A stretch of DNA of 64,000 nt, taken from Dyella lipolytica (GTDB lineage: Bacteria > Pseudomonadota > Gammaproteobacteria > Xanthomonadales > Rhodanobacteraceae). Position numbers and translations under genes: made by a program. The first letter of the stretch is position 1, and every line of letters starts with the position of its first letter. The stretch lies in NCBI RefSeq assembly GCF_030160075.1, contig NZ_BSNQ01000003.1, positions 738,625-802,624 on the forward strand. Direction: 5' to 3'. The notes under the pieces were generated by a model, which searched no databases, had not been told where the DNA came from, and worked only from the letters and a program-made list of their open reading frames with translations. Positions 35,764 to 44,871 of the stretch are shown here, piece by piece.

Positions 35764-36441
35764 ATGAAGCACCCGACACTTCCAACCCTGCTCAGCTTCA
35801 ACGCGGGCTACATCGATGCGGCCGGATTTCTGGCGTTGCACGGCCTCTTTACGGCGCATGTGACAGGCAACTTCGTGACGCTTGGCGCCGCGCTCGTGTA
35901 TCGATCGAGCGGTACGTTGGCGAAAATTTTGGCGATCCCCGTATTTTGCGTCGTCGTCTTCTGTGCGCGCATCGTCCACTTCAAACTGGCGAGCCTCGGC
36001 AAACCTATCTTGCGCACACTCTTTTTTGTGGAGTTGCTGCTTTTGATTCTTGGGGCGTGGCTGGCGTGGACGCTTGGTCCTTTCCACGATGCGGATGACA
36101 TGGCGACGGTCGCGGTAGGCATGATCTTCGTTACCGCCATGGCACTCCAAAACGCGGTGCATCGTGTCCATCTTTCCTATGCGCCGCCTTCGACGCTCAT
36201 GACGGGTACCACTACGCAAATCATGCTCGACCTGGCGGACAAGTGGCACGGCGGTTTAAGCGAAGAGCAGGCATTGGCGATCAATTCCCGCATCGTCCGC
36301 TTTAGCGGAAATGTTGCTGTGTTCGCGTTTGGGTGCGGATGCGGCGCGCTTATGTTTGCCGTCGTCAGCGTCAAGTGCTTCGCTCTGCTGCCGATAACCG
36401 CTGCCTTGGCTTACGTTCACAACGAAGCAAAAACCAAATAA
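35764..36441 (+). CDS. YoaK/DUF1275-family membrane protein
   Basis: 225 aa with about six membrane segments. The ATG at 35764 has GGAAG 9 nt upstream; an in-frame ATG at 35725 is the alternative. Family hallmarks are FNAGYIDAAGFLALHGLFTAHVTGN near the N-terminus, AMALQNAVHR in the middle and the MTGTTTQIMLDLA block. The function of DUF1275 proteins is unknown. It stands alone between the tautomerase gene and the catabolic operon. Confidence 0.85.
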   Translation: MKHPTLPTLLSFNAGYIDAAGFLALHGLFTAHVTGNFVTLGAALVYRSSGTLAKILAIPVFCVVVFCARIVHFKLASLGKPILRTLFFVELLLLILGAWLAWTLGPFHDADDMATVAVGMIFVTAMALQNAVHRVHLSYAPPSTLMTGTTTQIMLDLADKWHGGLSEEQALAINSRIVRFSGNVAVFAFGCGCGALMFAVVSVKCFALLPITAALAYVHNEAKTK

Positions 36442-36601
36442 TGACCGAGATGTCACCGACATGACGACGGTTCGACTACATGGAGTAGAAGCACAAACAT
36501 TCTCAAGGCAATAGTTTCGTCCAATACGGCAATCGGCATTCGCGGCATCTTTACGGCAAAGCTCTGAACCATTTCGTGTCAGACCGCCATACAGGTACCG
36601 C

Positions 36602-37531
36602 ATGTCTAAAACCGTCAAAGAAAGCAATCACAGCGCAGACGCCAACGCTACCGTCTCTCGTCTCTTTGTGCTCGAGCTGAACGCCGGGCTCATTCACTCG
36701 ATGAATACGGATGGTTCCGATCGAAAAACCGTTGTGACGGATTGCCACTTGCCGGATGGCATCGTGGTCGATGTCGATGCGGGTCATATCTACTGGACCA
36801 ACATGGGCATCCCGAACTTGAACGACGGGTCGATCGAACGCGCCGACATTGATGGCAAGAACCGGAAGACCGTTCTCGCACAGGGATGGACCCACACGCC
36901 GAAGCAGCTCATTCTCGATAAAAGAGACCGCAAACTTTATTGGTGCGATCGCGAGGGAATGCGTCTCATGCGCTGCAATCTTGACGGCTCGCAGCTGGAA
37001 ACACTTATCGAGTCTGGCCACAGCGATATCGAACGTCGAGATCAGACAAGGTGGTGTGTCGGATTGACCATCGACCCGAAATACGGGCACATCTACTGGT
37101 CGCAAAAAGGTCCAGATAACGCCGGGCTTGGTCGCATCCTCCGAGCGAATATTGAGATTCCCGCCGGCCAAACGGCGGCGAACAGGACCGACATCGAGAT
37201 CTTCTTCGATGGCCTGCCGGAGCCGATCGATCTCGAGCTCGATGTCGAAAACCGCGTCCTGTACTGGACCGACCGCGGCGATCCTCCGCGCGGCAACACG
37301 GTCAATCGCGCCTCCATCGACAACAAGCCGGCCGAGCCGGAGATCGTGATAACTCATCTGATGGAAGGCATCGGCATCGCTCTGGATGTGCCTGGCGACC
37401 GCATGTTTGTGACCGATCTTGCGGGATCGATTTACTCCGCACGGCTCGATGGATCCGGCGAGAAAAATTTCCTTTACGCGCAGGGCAACCTGACCGGCAT
37501 CGCATACGCCGAAGTTCCAAAGGAGCAATGA
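36602..37531 (+). CDS. YWTD-type beta-propeller protein leading an acyl-CoA operon
   Basis: 309 aa with at least five LDL-receptor class B (YWTD-like) blade motifs: IYWTNMG, LYWCDREG, IYWSQKG, LYWTDRGD and MFVTDLAG. There is no obvious signal peptide, so it may be cytoplasmic. Such propellers include SMP-30-like lactonases and binding proteins; no catalytic metal site can be assigned. It is the first of six same-strand genes, and the next gene starts 1 nt after its stop. A hydrolase or lactonase role upstream of CoA activation is a guess from context only. Confidence 0.75.
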   Translation: MSKTVKESNHSADANATVSRLFVLELNAGLIHSMNTDGSDRKTVVTDCHLPDGIVVDVDAGHIYWTNMGIPNLNDGSIERADIDGKNRKTVLAQGWTHTPKQLILDKRDRKLYWCDREGMRLMRCNLDGSQLETLIESGHSDIERRDQTRWCVGLTIDPKYGHIYWSQKGPDNAGLGRILRANIEIPAGQTAANRTDIEIFFDGLPEPIDLELDVENRVLYWTDRGDPPRGNTVNRASIDNKPAEPEIVITHLMEGIGIALDVPGDRMFVTDLAGSIYSARLDGSGEKNFLYAQGNLTGIAYAEVPKEQ

Positions 37532-37532
37532 T

Positions 37533-38510
37533 ATGTCGCAAAACAAGCCCATTCGCCGAGTTGCCATTATCGGCACAGGGGTCATCGGCGCCAGCTGGGC
37601 CTCACTCTTCCTAGCCAAGGGTCTGGACGTGGTGGCGACCGACGTTGCGCCAGGCGCGGAAGCTGCATTGAGGCGCTTTGTTTCCATGGCCTGGCCGGCA
37701 CTGCAACGGCTCGGCCTCGCATCCGGTGCTTCCCAGGACCGGCTGTCGTTCACTGCGAGTCTTGCCGATGCCGTCAAGGACGCTGATCTGGTGCAGGAAA
37801 ACGGGCCAGAGAAAATCGATTTCAAGAAGACGCTCTATCGTCAACTGGACGAGCTGTTGCAACCCAGCGTCATCATTGCTTCAAGCTCGTCGGGCTTGAC
37901 GATGAGCGAGATCCAGTCGGCGTGCGAACTGCATCCCGAACGCTGCGTCATCGGTCATCCCTTCAATCCGCCGCATCTGGTCCCGTTGGTCGAGATCGTC
38001 GGCGGTGCAAAGACCTCGCAGGAGACGATCGAGCGCGTCGACAAGTTTTACACGAGCCTCGGCAAGCGGACTGTCCGCGTGAAGAAGGAAGTGCCTGGGC
38101 ATGTAGCGAATCGTTTGCAGGCTGCATTGGCGCGGGAGGTCTACCATCTCGTCGCCGACGATGTCGTCAGCGCTGCCGATGTCGACACGGCACTGTGCTG
38201 GGGACCCGGTCTGCGCTGGGGCATCATGGGTCAGCTGATGCTCAATCATCTCGGTGGCGGCCAAGGTGGCATCGAACATTTCTTTCAGCAATTCACCGGG
38301 CCGATGACCGCCTGGTGGAAGGTGCTGGGGAACCCGCAGCTGACCCCTGACGTCCAGAAGAAACTGATCGACGGCGTTCATACCGAGGTCGGTTCGCGCT
38401 CGATCGATGACCTTGCCGCAGAGCGCGATGAAGTCCTGCTCGGACTGCTCGAGTTGCGCAACAAAGTCGACAAGTCGAGCCAAACGAAGTCGACAACGCC
38501 GGTCGCCTGA
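37533..38510 (+). CDS. 3-hydroxyacyl-CoA / L-carnitine dehydrogenase-type oxidoreductase
   Basis: 325 aa. The N-terminal Rossmann fold has GTGVIG (14-19) with Asp37 for NAD. The catalytic region has SSSSGL (117-122), GHPFNPPHLVPLVEIVGG with catalytic His142, and NPP. The C-terminal helical dimerisation domain carries GPGLRWGIMGQ. This single-copy C-terminal domain and length fit L-carnitine dehydrogenase/beta-hydroxyacyl-CoA dehydrogenase relatives. AGGAG lies 8 nt before the ATG. It should oxidise the 3-hydroxy intermediate of the pathway encoded by the operon. Confidence 0.87.
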   Translation: MSQNKPIRRVAIIGTGVIGASWASLFLAKGLDVVATDVAPGAEAALRRFVSMAWPALQRLGLASGASQDRLSFTASLADAVKDADLVQENGPEKIDFKKTLYRQLDELLQPSVIIASSSSGLTMSEIQSACELHPERCVIGHPFNPPHLVPLVEIVGGAKTSQETIERVDKFYTSLGKRTVRVKKEVPGHVANRLQAALAREVYHLVADDVVSAADVDTALCWGPGLRWGIMGQLMLNHLGGGQGGIEHFFQQFTGPMTAWWKVLGNPQLTPDVQKKLIDGVHTEVGSRSIDDLAAERDEVLLGLLELRNKVDKSSQTKSTTPVA

Positions 38511-38587
38511 CATTGGGCGCCACCGCCAAGATCGATCATCTGTCTGCAAATTTTCCGGCTTTCACGCCGAAAGAATGGGAGTTCTAA

Positions 38588-39808
38588 GTGTCCACAGCAA
38601 CCGCGACTAACAAGTCCGCCGGGCCGAAGCCCGTGCCCGTGCCCAATGGCGATTTCTATCAGTTGGTCGACCTTCTCACTCCCGAGGAGAGAGCAGTGGT
38701 CGGAAAAGTACGGACATACATGGAGACCCATGTCCGGCCGGTCATCAACAAGTACTGGGCCGATGACGCGTTTCCATTCGAACTGCTGCCTTCGTTCAAG
38801 AACCTCGGCATCGGCGGGCTTGGTTATGAGGGCTATGGTTGCGCGGGCGGTAGCCAGAAACTATTCGGCTACGTCGCGATGGAAATTGCGCGTACCGATG
38901 CATCGATGTGTACGTTCTTCGGTGTGCACAGCGGCCTGGCGATGGGCTCGATTTATCTCGACGGATCTGAGGAGCAGAAACAGAAGTGGCTGCCGCCTAT
39001 GGCGCGGTTCGAAAAAATTGGTTGCTTTGGGTTGACCGAACCACTGGTCGGTTCAGGAACTGCGGGCGGCCTGACCACGACGGCGACGCGCGACGGCGAC
39101 AGCTGGATTCTCAATGGCCAGAAACGATGGATCGGCAACTCGCCATGGTGCGACATTTCGATCATCTGGGCGCGGGATGTGGCTGACAATCAAGTCAAGG
39201 GTTTCATCATCGAGAACAAGACCACGCCGGGATTCAGCGTCGAGAAGATGGAGCACAAGATCGCGCTGAAAGTCGTCCAGAACGGTCAGATCACGTTGAC
39301 AGACGTGCGCGTGCCGGAGGCGAATCGCCTGCAGGGCGGCAACTCGTTCCGCGACACGGCGCGCGTGCTGCGGATGACGCGGTACATGGTGGGTTGGGCA
39401 TCCACCGGCATCCAGATGGGCGCGTTCGAGGCAACGCTTAAATACACGCAGGAGCGATCGCAGTTCGGGAAGCCGATCGCTTCGTTCCAGTTGGTGCAGG
39501 ACTTGCTCGCAAAGATGCTCGCCAACGTAACTGCATGTCAGTGCTTGATGCTTCGGCTCGCGCAACTCGATGACGAGGGGAAGCTCAGCGATCACCAGGC
39601 CGCACTCGCGAAGGCATTTTGCACGGCCAAGTCGCGCGAGACAGTCGCGTGGGGGCGCGAGCTCCTGGGCGGCAACGGTATTCTCGCCGACTACGACGTC
39701 GGACGTTTCTTCGCGGATGCCGAGGCACTTTATTCTTACGAAGGCACGTATCAGATGCAAAATCTGATCGTCGGTAAAGCCATCACCGGCTACGGCGCCT
39801 TTGTTTGA
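38588..39808 (+). CDS. Acyl-CoA dehydrogenase (glutaryl-CoA dehydrogenase-like)
   Basis: 406 aa with a GTG start preceded by GGGAG. The FAD-binding block CFGLTEPLVGSGTAGGLTTTATRDG, the NGQKRWIGNSPWCDI region and the catalytic Glu (about 385, in YSYEGTYQMQ, then LIVGKAITG) are as in glutaryl-CoA dehydrogenases. It introduces the alpha,beta double bond into an acyl-CoA and passes electrons to ETF. It follows the hydroxyacyl-CoA dehydrogenase by 77 nt. Confidence 0.9.
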   Translation: MSTATATNKSAGPKPVPVPNGDFYQLVDLLTPEERAVVGKVRTYMETHVRPVINKYWADDAFPFELLPSFKNLGIGGLGYEGYGCAGGSQKLFGYVAMEIARTDASMCTFFGVHSGLAMGSIYLDGSEEQKQKWLPPMARFEKIGCFGLTEPLVGSGTAGGLTTTATRDGDSWILNGQKRWIGNSPWCDISIIWARDVADNQVKGFIIENKTTPGFSVEKMEHKIALKVVQNGQITLTDVRVPEANRLQGGNSFRDTARVLRMTRYMVGWASTGIQMGAFEATLKYTQERSQFGKPIASFQLVQDLLAKMLANVTACQCLMLRLAQLDDEGKLSDHQAALAKAFCTAKSRETVAWGRELLGGNGILADYDVGRFFADAEALYSYEGTYQMQNLIVGKAITGYGAFV

Positions 39809-39850
39809 CGCGTGCCACGGCGATCAGCCGAAAAGCTTAAGGAGATGGAA

Positions 39851-40642
39851 ATGCCCGAGATCGTGACCGAGCGCATCGAGAACGTACTTCGAATCCAGTT
39901 CAACCGACCGGAAAAGAAGAACGCGATGACCTTAAACATGTACTCGACAGTAGCCGGGCTGCTCAATGCCGCTGCCAAGGACGACGAAACGCGGGTTGTG
40001 CTCCTGCACGGCGTCGGCGATGCATTCTGCGCGGGCAATGACCTCGGGGATTTCCTCCACAACCCCCCGAAGAGTGACGACAGCCCGCAGGCGCGCTTCT
40101 TCGCTGCACTGATCGCGTTCGACAAGCCGCTTATCGCCGCGGTGCATGGTGTCGCCATCGGAGGGGGCACGACCATGCTCACGCACTTCGACTTCGTGTA
40201 CGCCGCGGAGCACACGAGATTCCAGATGCCCTTCGTGAATCTCGCCCTGGTGCCGGAGCTGGGAACGAGCTATTGGCTTCCCGCGCAGATCGGCTACCTC
40301 GCCGCAGCGGAATTGGTCCTATTGGCACTGCCGTTCGATGCAAGCCGCGCGGCACAGCTGGGTTTCGTCACGCGCGTCGTGCCCGCGGCAGACCTCATGG
40401 CGACAGCGCTGGACACGGCACACAAGCTGACACGACAGCCGGCCGGGGCGGTGCGTGCGAGCAAGCGACTGATGAGGCGCACCTTGAGCGCTCACATGGC
40501 GGCTGCTGCGGAACTCGAGTTCCAAGAGTACGCGTCGCGCTTGCAGTCGGGTGATGCCAAGGAAGCCCTCGCGGCCTTCCTCGAAAAGCGCCAGCCCGAC
40601 TTCACTAAGTCCAACGCCTCGGTTGGAGGATCCTTGCAATGA
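39851..40642 (+). CDS. Enoyl-CoA hydratase/isomerase-family protein, isomerase-like
   Basis: 263 aa from the ATG at 39851, which has AAGGAG 6 nt upstream; earlier in-frame ATGs lack a spaced site. The crotonase oxyanion loops are present (FCAGNDL, GVAIGGGTTML). Both Glu residues of true hydratases are missing: GGGTTML replaces GGGCE and MPFVN replaces QPE. Instead a Glu is found in LVPELGTSYWLP, the position used by Delta3,Delta2-enoyl-CoA isomerases and PaaG-like enzymes. An isomerase is therefore the better guess. Its stop overlaps the next start (ATGA). Confidence 0.83.
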   Translation: MPEIVTERIENVLRIQFNRPEKKNAMTLNMYSTVAGLLNAAAKDDETRVVLLHGVGDAFCAGNDLGDFLHNPPKSDDSPQARFFAALIAFDKPLIAAVHGVAIGGGTTMLTHFDFVYAAEHTRFQMPFVNLALVPELGTSYWLPAQIGYLAAAELVLLALPFDASRAAQLGFVTRVVPAADLMATALDTAHKLTRQPAGAVRASKRLMRRTLSAHMAAAAELEFQEYASRLQSGDAKEALAAFLEKRQPDFTKSNASVGGSLQ

Positions 40643-41472
40643 CCTCACCCCTAACTGCCTCGACACTCGAATCCTCTTCGGCAACGGGGCTGAAGCTCGA
40701 GAACGCTCTGTACGAGAAGAAGGGTTCGATCGCCCACGTGACGGTGAATCGGCCCAAGGTGCTCAACGCGCTGAATACGGCGACATGGACCGACTTGAAG
40801 GCTGCCTTCGAGGAGGCGAAAGCCGACGCCTCCGTGCGTGGAGTGATCCTGACCGGCGCTGGCGACAAGGCATTCATTGCCGGCGCCGACATCAGTGAAC
40901 TTGCGCATTTAGGTGCCTACGAAGCGGAGGAATCCAGCCGGTTCGGGCAGCACGTGCTGGATCTCATAGAGAATCTCGGCAAACCGGTCATCGCCGCGAT
41001 CAATGGCTTTGCGCTGGGCGGCGGCTGCGAGACGGCCATGGCCTGCACGATGCGCATCGCTGTAGAACACGCCCGATTTGGGCAGCCCGAAGTGAAGTTG
41101 GGCCTGCTGCCAGGCGGTGGCGGAACGCAACGTTTGCCGCGTCTGGTAGGAAAAGGGCATGCGTTGCAGCTGATCCTCACAGGCGAGACGATTTCCGCAC
41201 AGGAAGCCTATCGCATTGGTCTCGTCAACGAAGTCGTTTCTGCAGACAGCCTAATTGAGCGTGCCGAAACCATCCTGAAGCAGGTCGCGGCCAACGCACC
41301 GATCGCTGTGAAGCTCTCCTTGGATGCGGTGAATAAGGGGATGGACAGCAGCCAAAGCGCAGGCCTTGCGCTGGAGGCTTCCTATTTCGGCATTTGCGCC
41401 GCTACAGAAGACAAGAAGGAAGGCACCTCCGCTTTCCTCGAGAAACGCGTACCCCAATTTCTGGGGCGGTGA
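40639..41472 (+). CDS. Enoyl-CoA hydratase (crotonase type)
   Basis: 277 aa. Both catalytic Glu residues are present, in ALGGGCETAM and FGQPEVKLG, as are the oxyanion-hole loops (AFIAGADISEL; GFALGGGC) and PGGGGTQRLPR. It hydrates trans-2-enoyl-CoA to 3-hydroxyacyl-CoA, which would feed the dehydrogenase at 37533. The start overlaps the previous stop by 4 nt (ATGA), so expression is coupled. Confidence 0.92.
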   Translation: MTSPLTASTLESSSATGLKLENALYEKKGSIAHVTVNRPKVLNALNTATWTDLKAAFEEAKADASVRGVILTGAGDKAFIAGADISELAHLGAYEAEESSRFGQHVLDLIENLGKPVIAAINGFALGGGCETAMACTMRIAVEHARFGQPEVKLGLLPGGGGTQRLPRLVGKGHALQLILTGETISAQEAYRIGLVNEVVSADSLIERAETILKQVAANAPIAVKLSLDAVNKGMDSSQSAGLALEASYFGICAATEDKKEGTSAFLEKRVPQFLGR

Positions 41473-41509
41473 AGTAACGGCCGCACGCAGCAATTCAGAG
41501 AGAACAGAC

Positions 41510-42736
41510 ATGGCAAGCGACAATATTTTTTCCGGATTGAAAGTGGTGGACATGGCGAGCTTCATCGCAGGCCCCAGCGCCGCGGTGATCTTGTCCGACT
41601 TCGGCGCTGACGTCATCAAAGTGGAACCGCCGAGCGGCGAACTGTGGCGACACGCTCACAACGCTCCGCCGCAACCGGTCGCCGAGGATGCTTACCCCTG
41701 GCATCTGAACAATCGCAACAAGCGCGGTATGGCGCTTGATCTGAAATCTCCGAGTGCACACCAAGTACTCGAAAAGCTCGTCAAATGGGCCGATGTGCTC
41801 ATAGTCAATACGCCGCACCCGGCGCGCGCGCGACTTAAGCTTGAATATCAAGATGTGCTGCCATGGAATCCGCGCCTGATCTACGCGGACGTCACGGGTT
41901 TCGGCGAAAACGGGCCCGATGCCGATCTCCCTGGCTTTGACATCACCTCGTACTGGGCTCGCAGCGGATTGCTGTCGATGACGCGCGATGCCGGCGCGCC
42001 ACCCACCTGGCCGGTGGCTGGTAGCGGCGACAATGCGACCGCAGTCGGACTCTATTCGGCGATTGTTACTGCCTTGTATCGTCGCGAGCGAACGGGGGAG
42101 GGCGCGCATGTCACGACCTCGCTGCTTGCGGAAGGTATCTGGTCTGCCAGCGTTTCGATTCAGGCTGCGCTGTGCGACGCCAAATTCTTTGGGCAGCACG
42201 ATCGCAAAAATCCTGCAAATGCGGCGATGAACGTCTATCGCGCTGCGGATGACACGTGGTTCGTTCTCGTCGTCACGTCCGACAAATTGGAGGCCGTGGC
42301 GAAAGCGATAGGCCGCCCCGATCTGCTGACCGATCCGAGATTCTCCGATCCGGTGAAGCTGATGGCGAATATGCCGCAGCTCACCTCGATACTGGACGAC
42401 GTTTTCGGTGCGCAGCCGATGGAGCATTGGCACAACGTGTTCAGGGGCATCCATGTGACGTTCGGCGCCGTGCGTGATCCGCGGGAAGTCATCAATGATC
42501 CGCAGATCCAGGCGAACAACATCATCGTTCCGCTCGAAGGTGCCGGCGGCAAGCTGACGTCCACGATCAGTAGTCCGCTTCATGTGCATGGCGTTACCAA
42601 GGTATCCGCCAAGCGTGCTCCAAGAATTGGAGAGCACAACGAGGAGATCCTCCGCCAGCTAGGATTTAGTGCAACCGACATCGAAGGTTTGCGCGCGAGC
42701 GGCGCCGTTCCACAGGTAAAGGAACCCGCCGTTTAG
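41510..42736 (+). CDS. Class III CoA transferase (CaiB/BaiF family)
   Basis: 408 aa from the ATG at 41510; the 48 codons upstream lie within the hydratase gene in another frame. The N-terminal LKVVDMASFIAGPSAAVILSDFGADVIKVEPP is the family signature. GFGENGPDADLPGFD (candidate acid region) and YRRERTGEGAHVTTSLL follow. The C-terminal part has APRIGEHNEEIL. It transfers CoA from a donor thioester to an organic acid, which would activate the operon's substrate. Last gene of the operon; a hairpin follows at 42768. Confidence 0.92.
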   Translation: MASDNIFSGLKVVDMASFIAGPSAAVILSDFGADVIKVEPPSGELWRHAHNAPPQPVAEDAYPWHLNNRNKRGMALDLKSPSAHQVLEKLVKWADVLIVNTPHPARARLKLEYQDVLPWNPRLIYADVTGFGENGPDADLPGFDITSYWARSGLLSMTRDAGAPPTWPVAGSGDNATAVGLYSAIVTALYRRERTGEGAHVTTSLLAEGIWSASVSIQAALCDAKFFGQHDRKNPANAAMNVYRAADDTWFVLVVTSDKLEAVAKAIGRPDLLTDPRFSDPVKLMANMPQLTSILDDVFGAQPMEHWHNVFRGIHVTFGAVRDPREVINDPQIQANNIIVPLEGAGGKLTSTISSPLHVHGVTKVSAKRAPRIGEHNEEILRQLGFSATDIEGLRASGAVPQVKEPAV

Positions 42737-42767
42737 CGCAGCGACACTGGCGCTACGCCGAACAAGA

Positions 42768-42794
42768 CGAAGGGCATACAGAGGATGCCCTTCG
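42768..42794. terminator. Hairpin between convergent CoA-transferase and DUF4157 genes
   Basis: CGAAGGGCAT and ATGCCCTTCG form a 10-bp perfect stem around a 7-nt loop, 31 nt after one stop codon and 28 nt from the other. It is a likely bidirectional terminator, although no T run follows. Confidence 0.6.
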
Positions 42795-42822
42795 GAGCCT
42801 CGTCCATCTTGGGTAAGAATTA

Positions 42823-44871
42823 TTATTCGGTGTCGCCAAACCACGGCTTGACGCCGGGCGACGGATCGAAGGGCTTGCCGGCCTTGTGCAATTCCGAGTG
42901 ATACAGGTTCCACTCGGTTCGCACGATGTCGACGGCAACCTGCAGCATCACACCCTGCCGGATCGGGCGCACCTTGTACGTGTATGCATCGGGACGCGCG
43001 ACTTTCGCTTTCGCGCGGGCGATGGCCGTAGCCTCGTCAGGCGGCGTTTCCTGTGCCACTTCGATGGGGCCGAACTTCATCGGATGGATAGCCTTGTACA
43101 TGAAGACCGTTTTCACGCCTTCGATCCTCGACGCGTCGAACTTGTATTCCTTCGTAGGCGTTTTCGGCGATGCGGCCCTGAGAAATGCCATCTCCTGGCC
43201 TGGGGTGGGAAAGGGCCCCTCGTAGACGATCTCGGTGGTGGCATCGTCGGTCCGTTTAAGCGACTTGCGCATCGCGTCCCAGTCCGTCACGAAGCCGTAT
43301 TCGGGCTTCGCCTTGATTTTCGCGAATGCCTGCTCGTCGGTCAGTTTGCTTCTGCCGGGCTCCTCATAGAACGGTCCAGCAAACGCCTGCGTCGTCCCGC
43401 CGCTGTATACCTGACTGTGGGTCGGTGCGATCACCCGTGCGCTACCGCCGAACGCGGTCTGGACTTCACCAAGCATCGCCTCACTGCGACCCAGGTTGCA
43501 GCCGCGGATCAGTACATTGGTCCAGAAGCCGATCAACTCGGGGTCGGGCTTCACCAGCGAGCCCTTCTCATTGGCCTCCTTAAGCTCCGAATACTGCAGT
43601 TGTCCGGGCGTTTTGTCGGTCTTGTTCAACGAGAACGCGACGGTTCCGTCGGGATGAGCGTGCGACACGATGATCAGGTTTGCCACCGGCTTGGCGCCGG
43701 CGTTGATCCGCTCATTGATCCCGTCGAGATCGCGCACGTCCTCTACCATCGTCGCAGACGGATATTGCGCCTGGAAATACTTCTTCGCCTCGGTATAGAA
43801 CTGGTTTTTTTTGTTCGTATCCTTACCCATGATGAACACGTAGTCGATCGTGCCGCGCGCCGTGTCGACACCGGCAATCTGCGTTTCGAGTTCCTTCGCG
43901 ACCTGTGCGACCTGGCCTTTGGCGAGGCGCTGCAACACCTCGTCGCCGGCGACGACGAAGCCTGTGGTACGCGGTCCCTTTCCTTTGCTTTCGATCGTAA
44001 TGCCCTTGTGATTCTTATCGTAGCGGCTGCCGCTCAGCTCGAAATGCATGTCGAGCCCGCGACTGTTAATCAGTCGCCACAGCACTTCATGCACCGCGAA
44101 CTGCGGTGTACCCGACTTGATCGCCCGCGTCGCGAGATCCGTGACGGCCTTGTCTTCGTTGTCGATGGCCGCGAGTTCGTCGGGATCGGTCGGTTTGCGT
44201 TGCACGCACGGTGCACTCGCGCGTTGCTGCTGCACGTGCACGAGTTCGTGCGCGAGCAGATGCCGACCCTGCTGCGTATCGGGTGCGAACTTGCCGGCGC
44301 CGAACACGATATCGTGACCGAGCGTGTACGCGTCGGCGCGCAATTCGCGGGCAGAGCACTCGGCTGCCGGGCCGCTGTGGATACGCACCGCCGAAAGATC
44401 GAAACCCAGCCGCTGTTCCATGTCCTGGCGTACGGTGGGTGCGAGCGGCGCGCCACCTCCCGCGAGCGTCGGATCGACCGTGCGCAAAGCAGCGACTGCG
44501 TAGCCGTCCGATGTGCTTGCCTGGGAGATACGAGGAGCGGCCATATGGACGGCGCCCGGCGAAGTATTTTGAACCACCTTGTCGGCGATCCGCTCGGCCT
44601 CTGCTTCGAGTGGATCTCCGTCCGTGCTACTACCGGCTGCGTGCCGGCACTGCACGCGCACGGCCTGCGATTGCGGCTGGCTGTTAGGCGGAAATAGAGG
44701 GATGTGAGAAAGCCGGGCGGGTGTCACCAGAGTTGCCGGATCGGTCTGGTGTGCGCGCTGTTCCCCGGGTTCGGTTCGCGAAACCGTGCGTTGCTGCGCC
44801 ACGAGACGGCTGGTCGGGAGGTGATCAGAACCGCTCTTGGGCGCTACTCCCTTGCTTGGCGGAGCAAACAT
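42823..44871 (-). CDS. DUF4157 (eCIS-core) protein with C-terminal caspase-like His/Cys region
   Basis: 682 aa with no signal peptide or membrane segment. Residues about 140-216 form a DUF4157/eCIS-core domain: LAPTVRQDMEQRLGFDLSAV, RIHSGPAA, then LLAHELVHVQQQ with the zinc-peptidase-like HELVH at 209-213. DUF4157 is known as a recurrent domain of proteins linked to extracellular contractile injection systems. Residues about 340-490 show a clan-CD-like pattern: IIVSHAHPDGT (His404) on one strand and VLIRGCNLG (Cys458) about 54 residues later, as in caspase/CHAT/DUF4347 His-Cys dyads. The rest is unassigned. AGAGG lies 9 nt before the ATG. No injection-system structural genes are in the window, so it is an orphan cargo or toxin candidate; that role is inference. 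Confidence 0.78.
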   Translation of the reverse strand: MFAPPSKGVAPKSGSDHLPTSRLVAQQRTVSRTEPGEQRAHQTDPATLVTPARLSHIPLFPPNSQPQSQAVRVQCRHAAGSSTDGDPLEAEAERIADKVVQNTSPGAVHMAAPRISQASTSDGYAVAALRTVDPTLAGGGAPLAPTVRQDMEQRLGFDLSAVRIHSGPAAECSARELRADAYTLGHDIVFGAGKFAPDTQQGRHLLAHELVHVQQQRASAPCVQRKPTDPDELAAIDNEDKAVTDLATRAIKSGTPQFAVHEVLWRLINSRGLDMHFELSGSRYDKNHKGITIESKGKGPRTTGFVVAGDEVLQRLAKGQVAQVAKELETQIAGVDTARGTIDYVFIMGKDTNKKNQFYTEAKKYFQAQYPSATMVEDVRDLDGINERINAGAKPVANLIIVSHAHPDGTVAFSLNKTDKTPGQLQYSELKEANEKGSLVKPDPELIGFWTNVLIRGCNLGRSEAMLGEVQTAFGGSARVIAPTHSQVYSGGTTQAFAGPFYEEPGRSKLTDEQAFAKIKAKPEYGFVTDWDAMRKSLKRTDDATTEIVYEGPFPTPGQEMAFLRAASPKTPTKEYKFDASRIEGVKTVFMYKAIHPMKFGPIEVAQETPPDEATAIARAKAKVARPDAYTYKVRPIRQGVMLQVAVDIVRTEWNLYHSELHKAGKPFDPSPGVKPWFGDTE

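Noticed and set aside
42886-44697. A 603-residue open frame on the plus strand opposite the DUF4157 gene
   Set aside because: It has no recognisable domain, no ribosome-binding site and Arg/His-rich shadow composition. The minus-strand frame carries clear family motifs.
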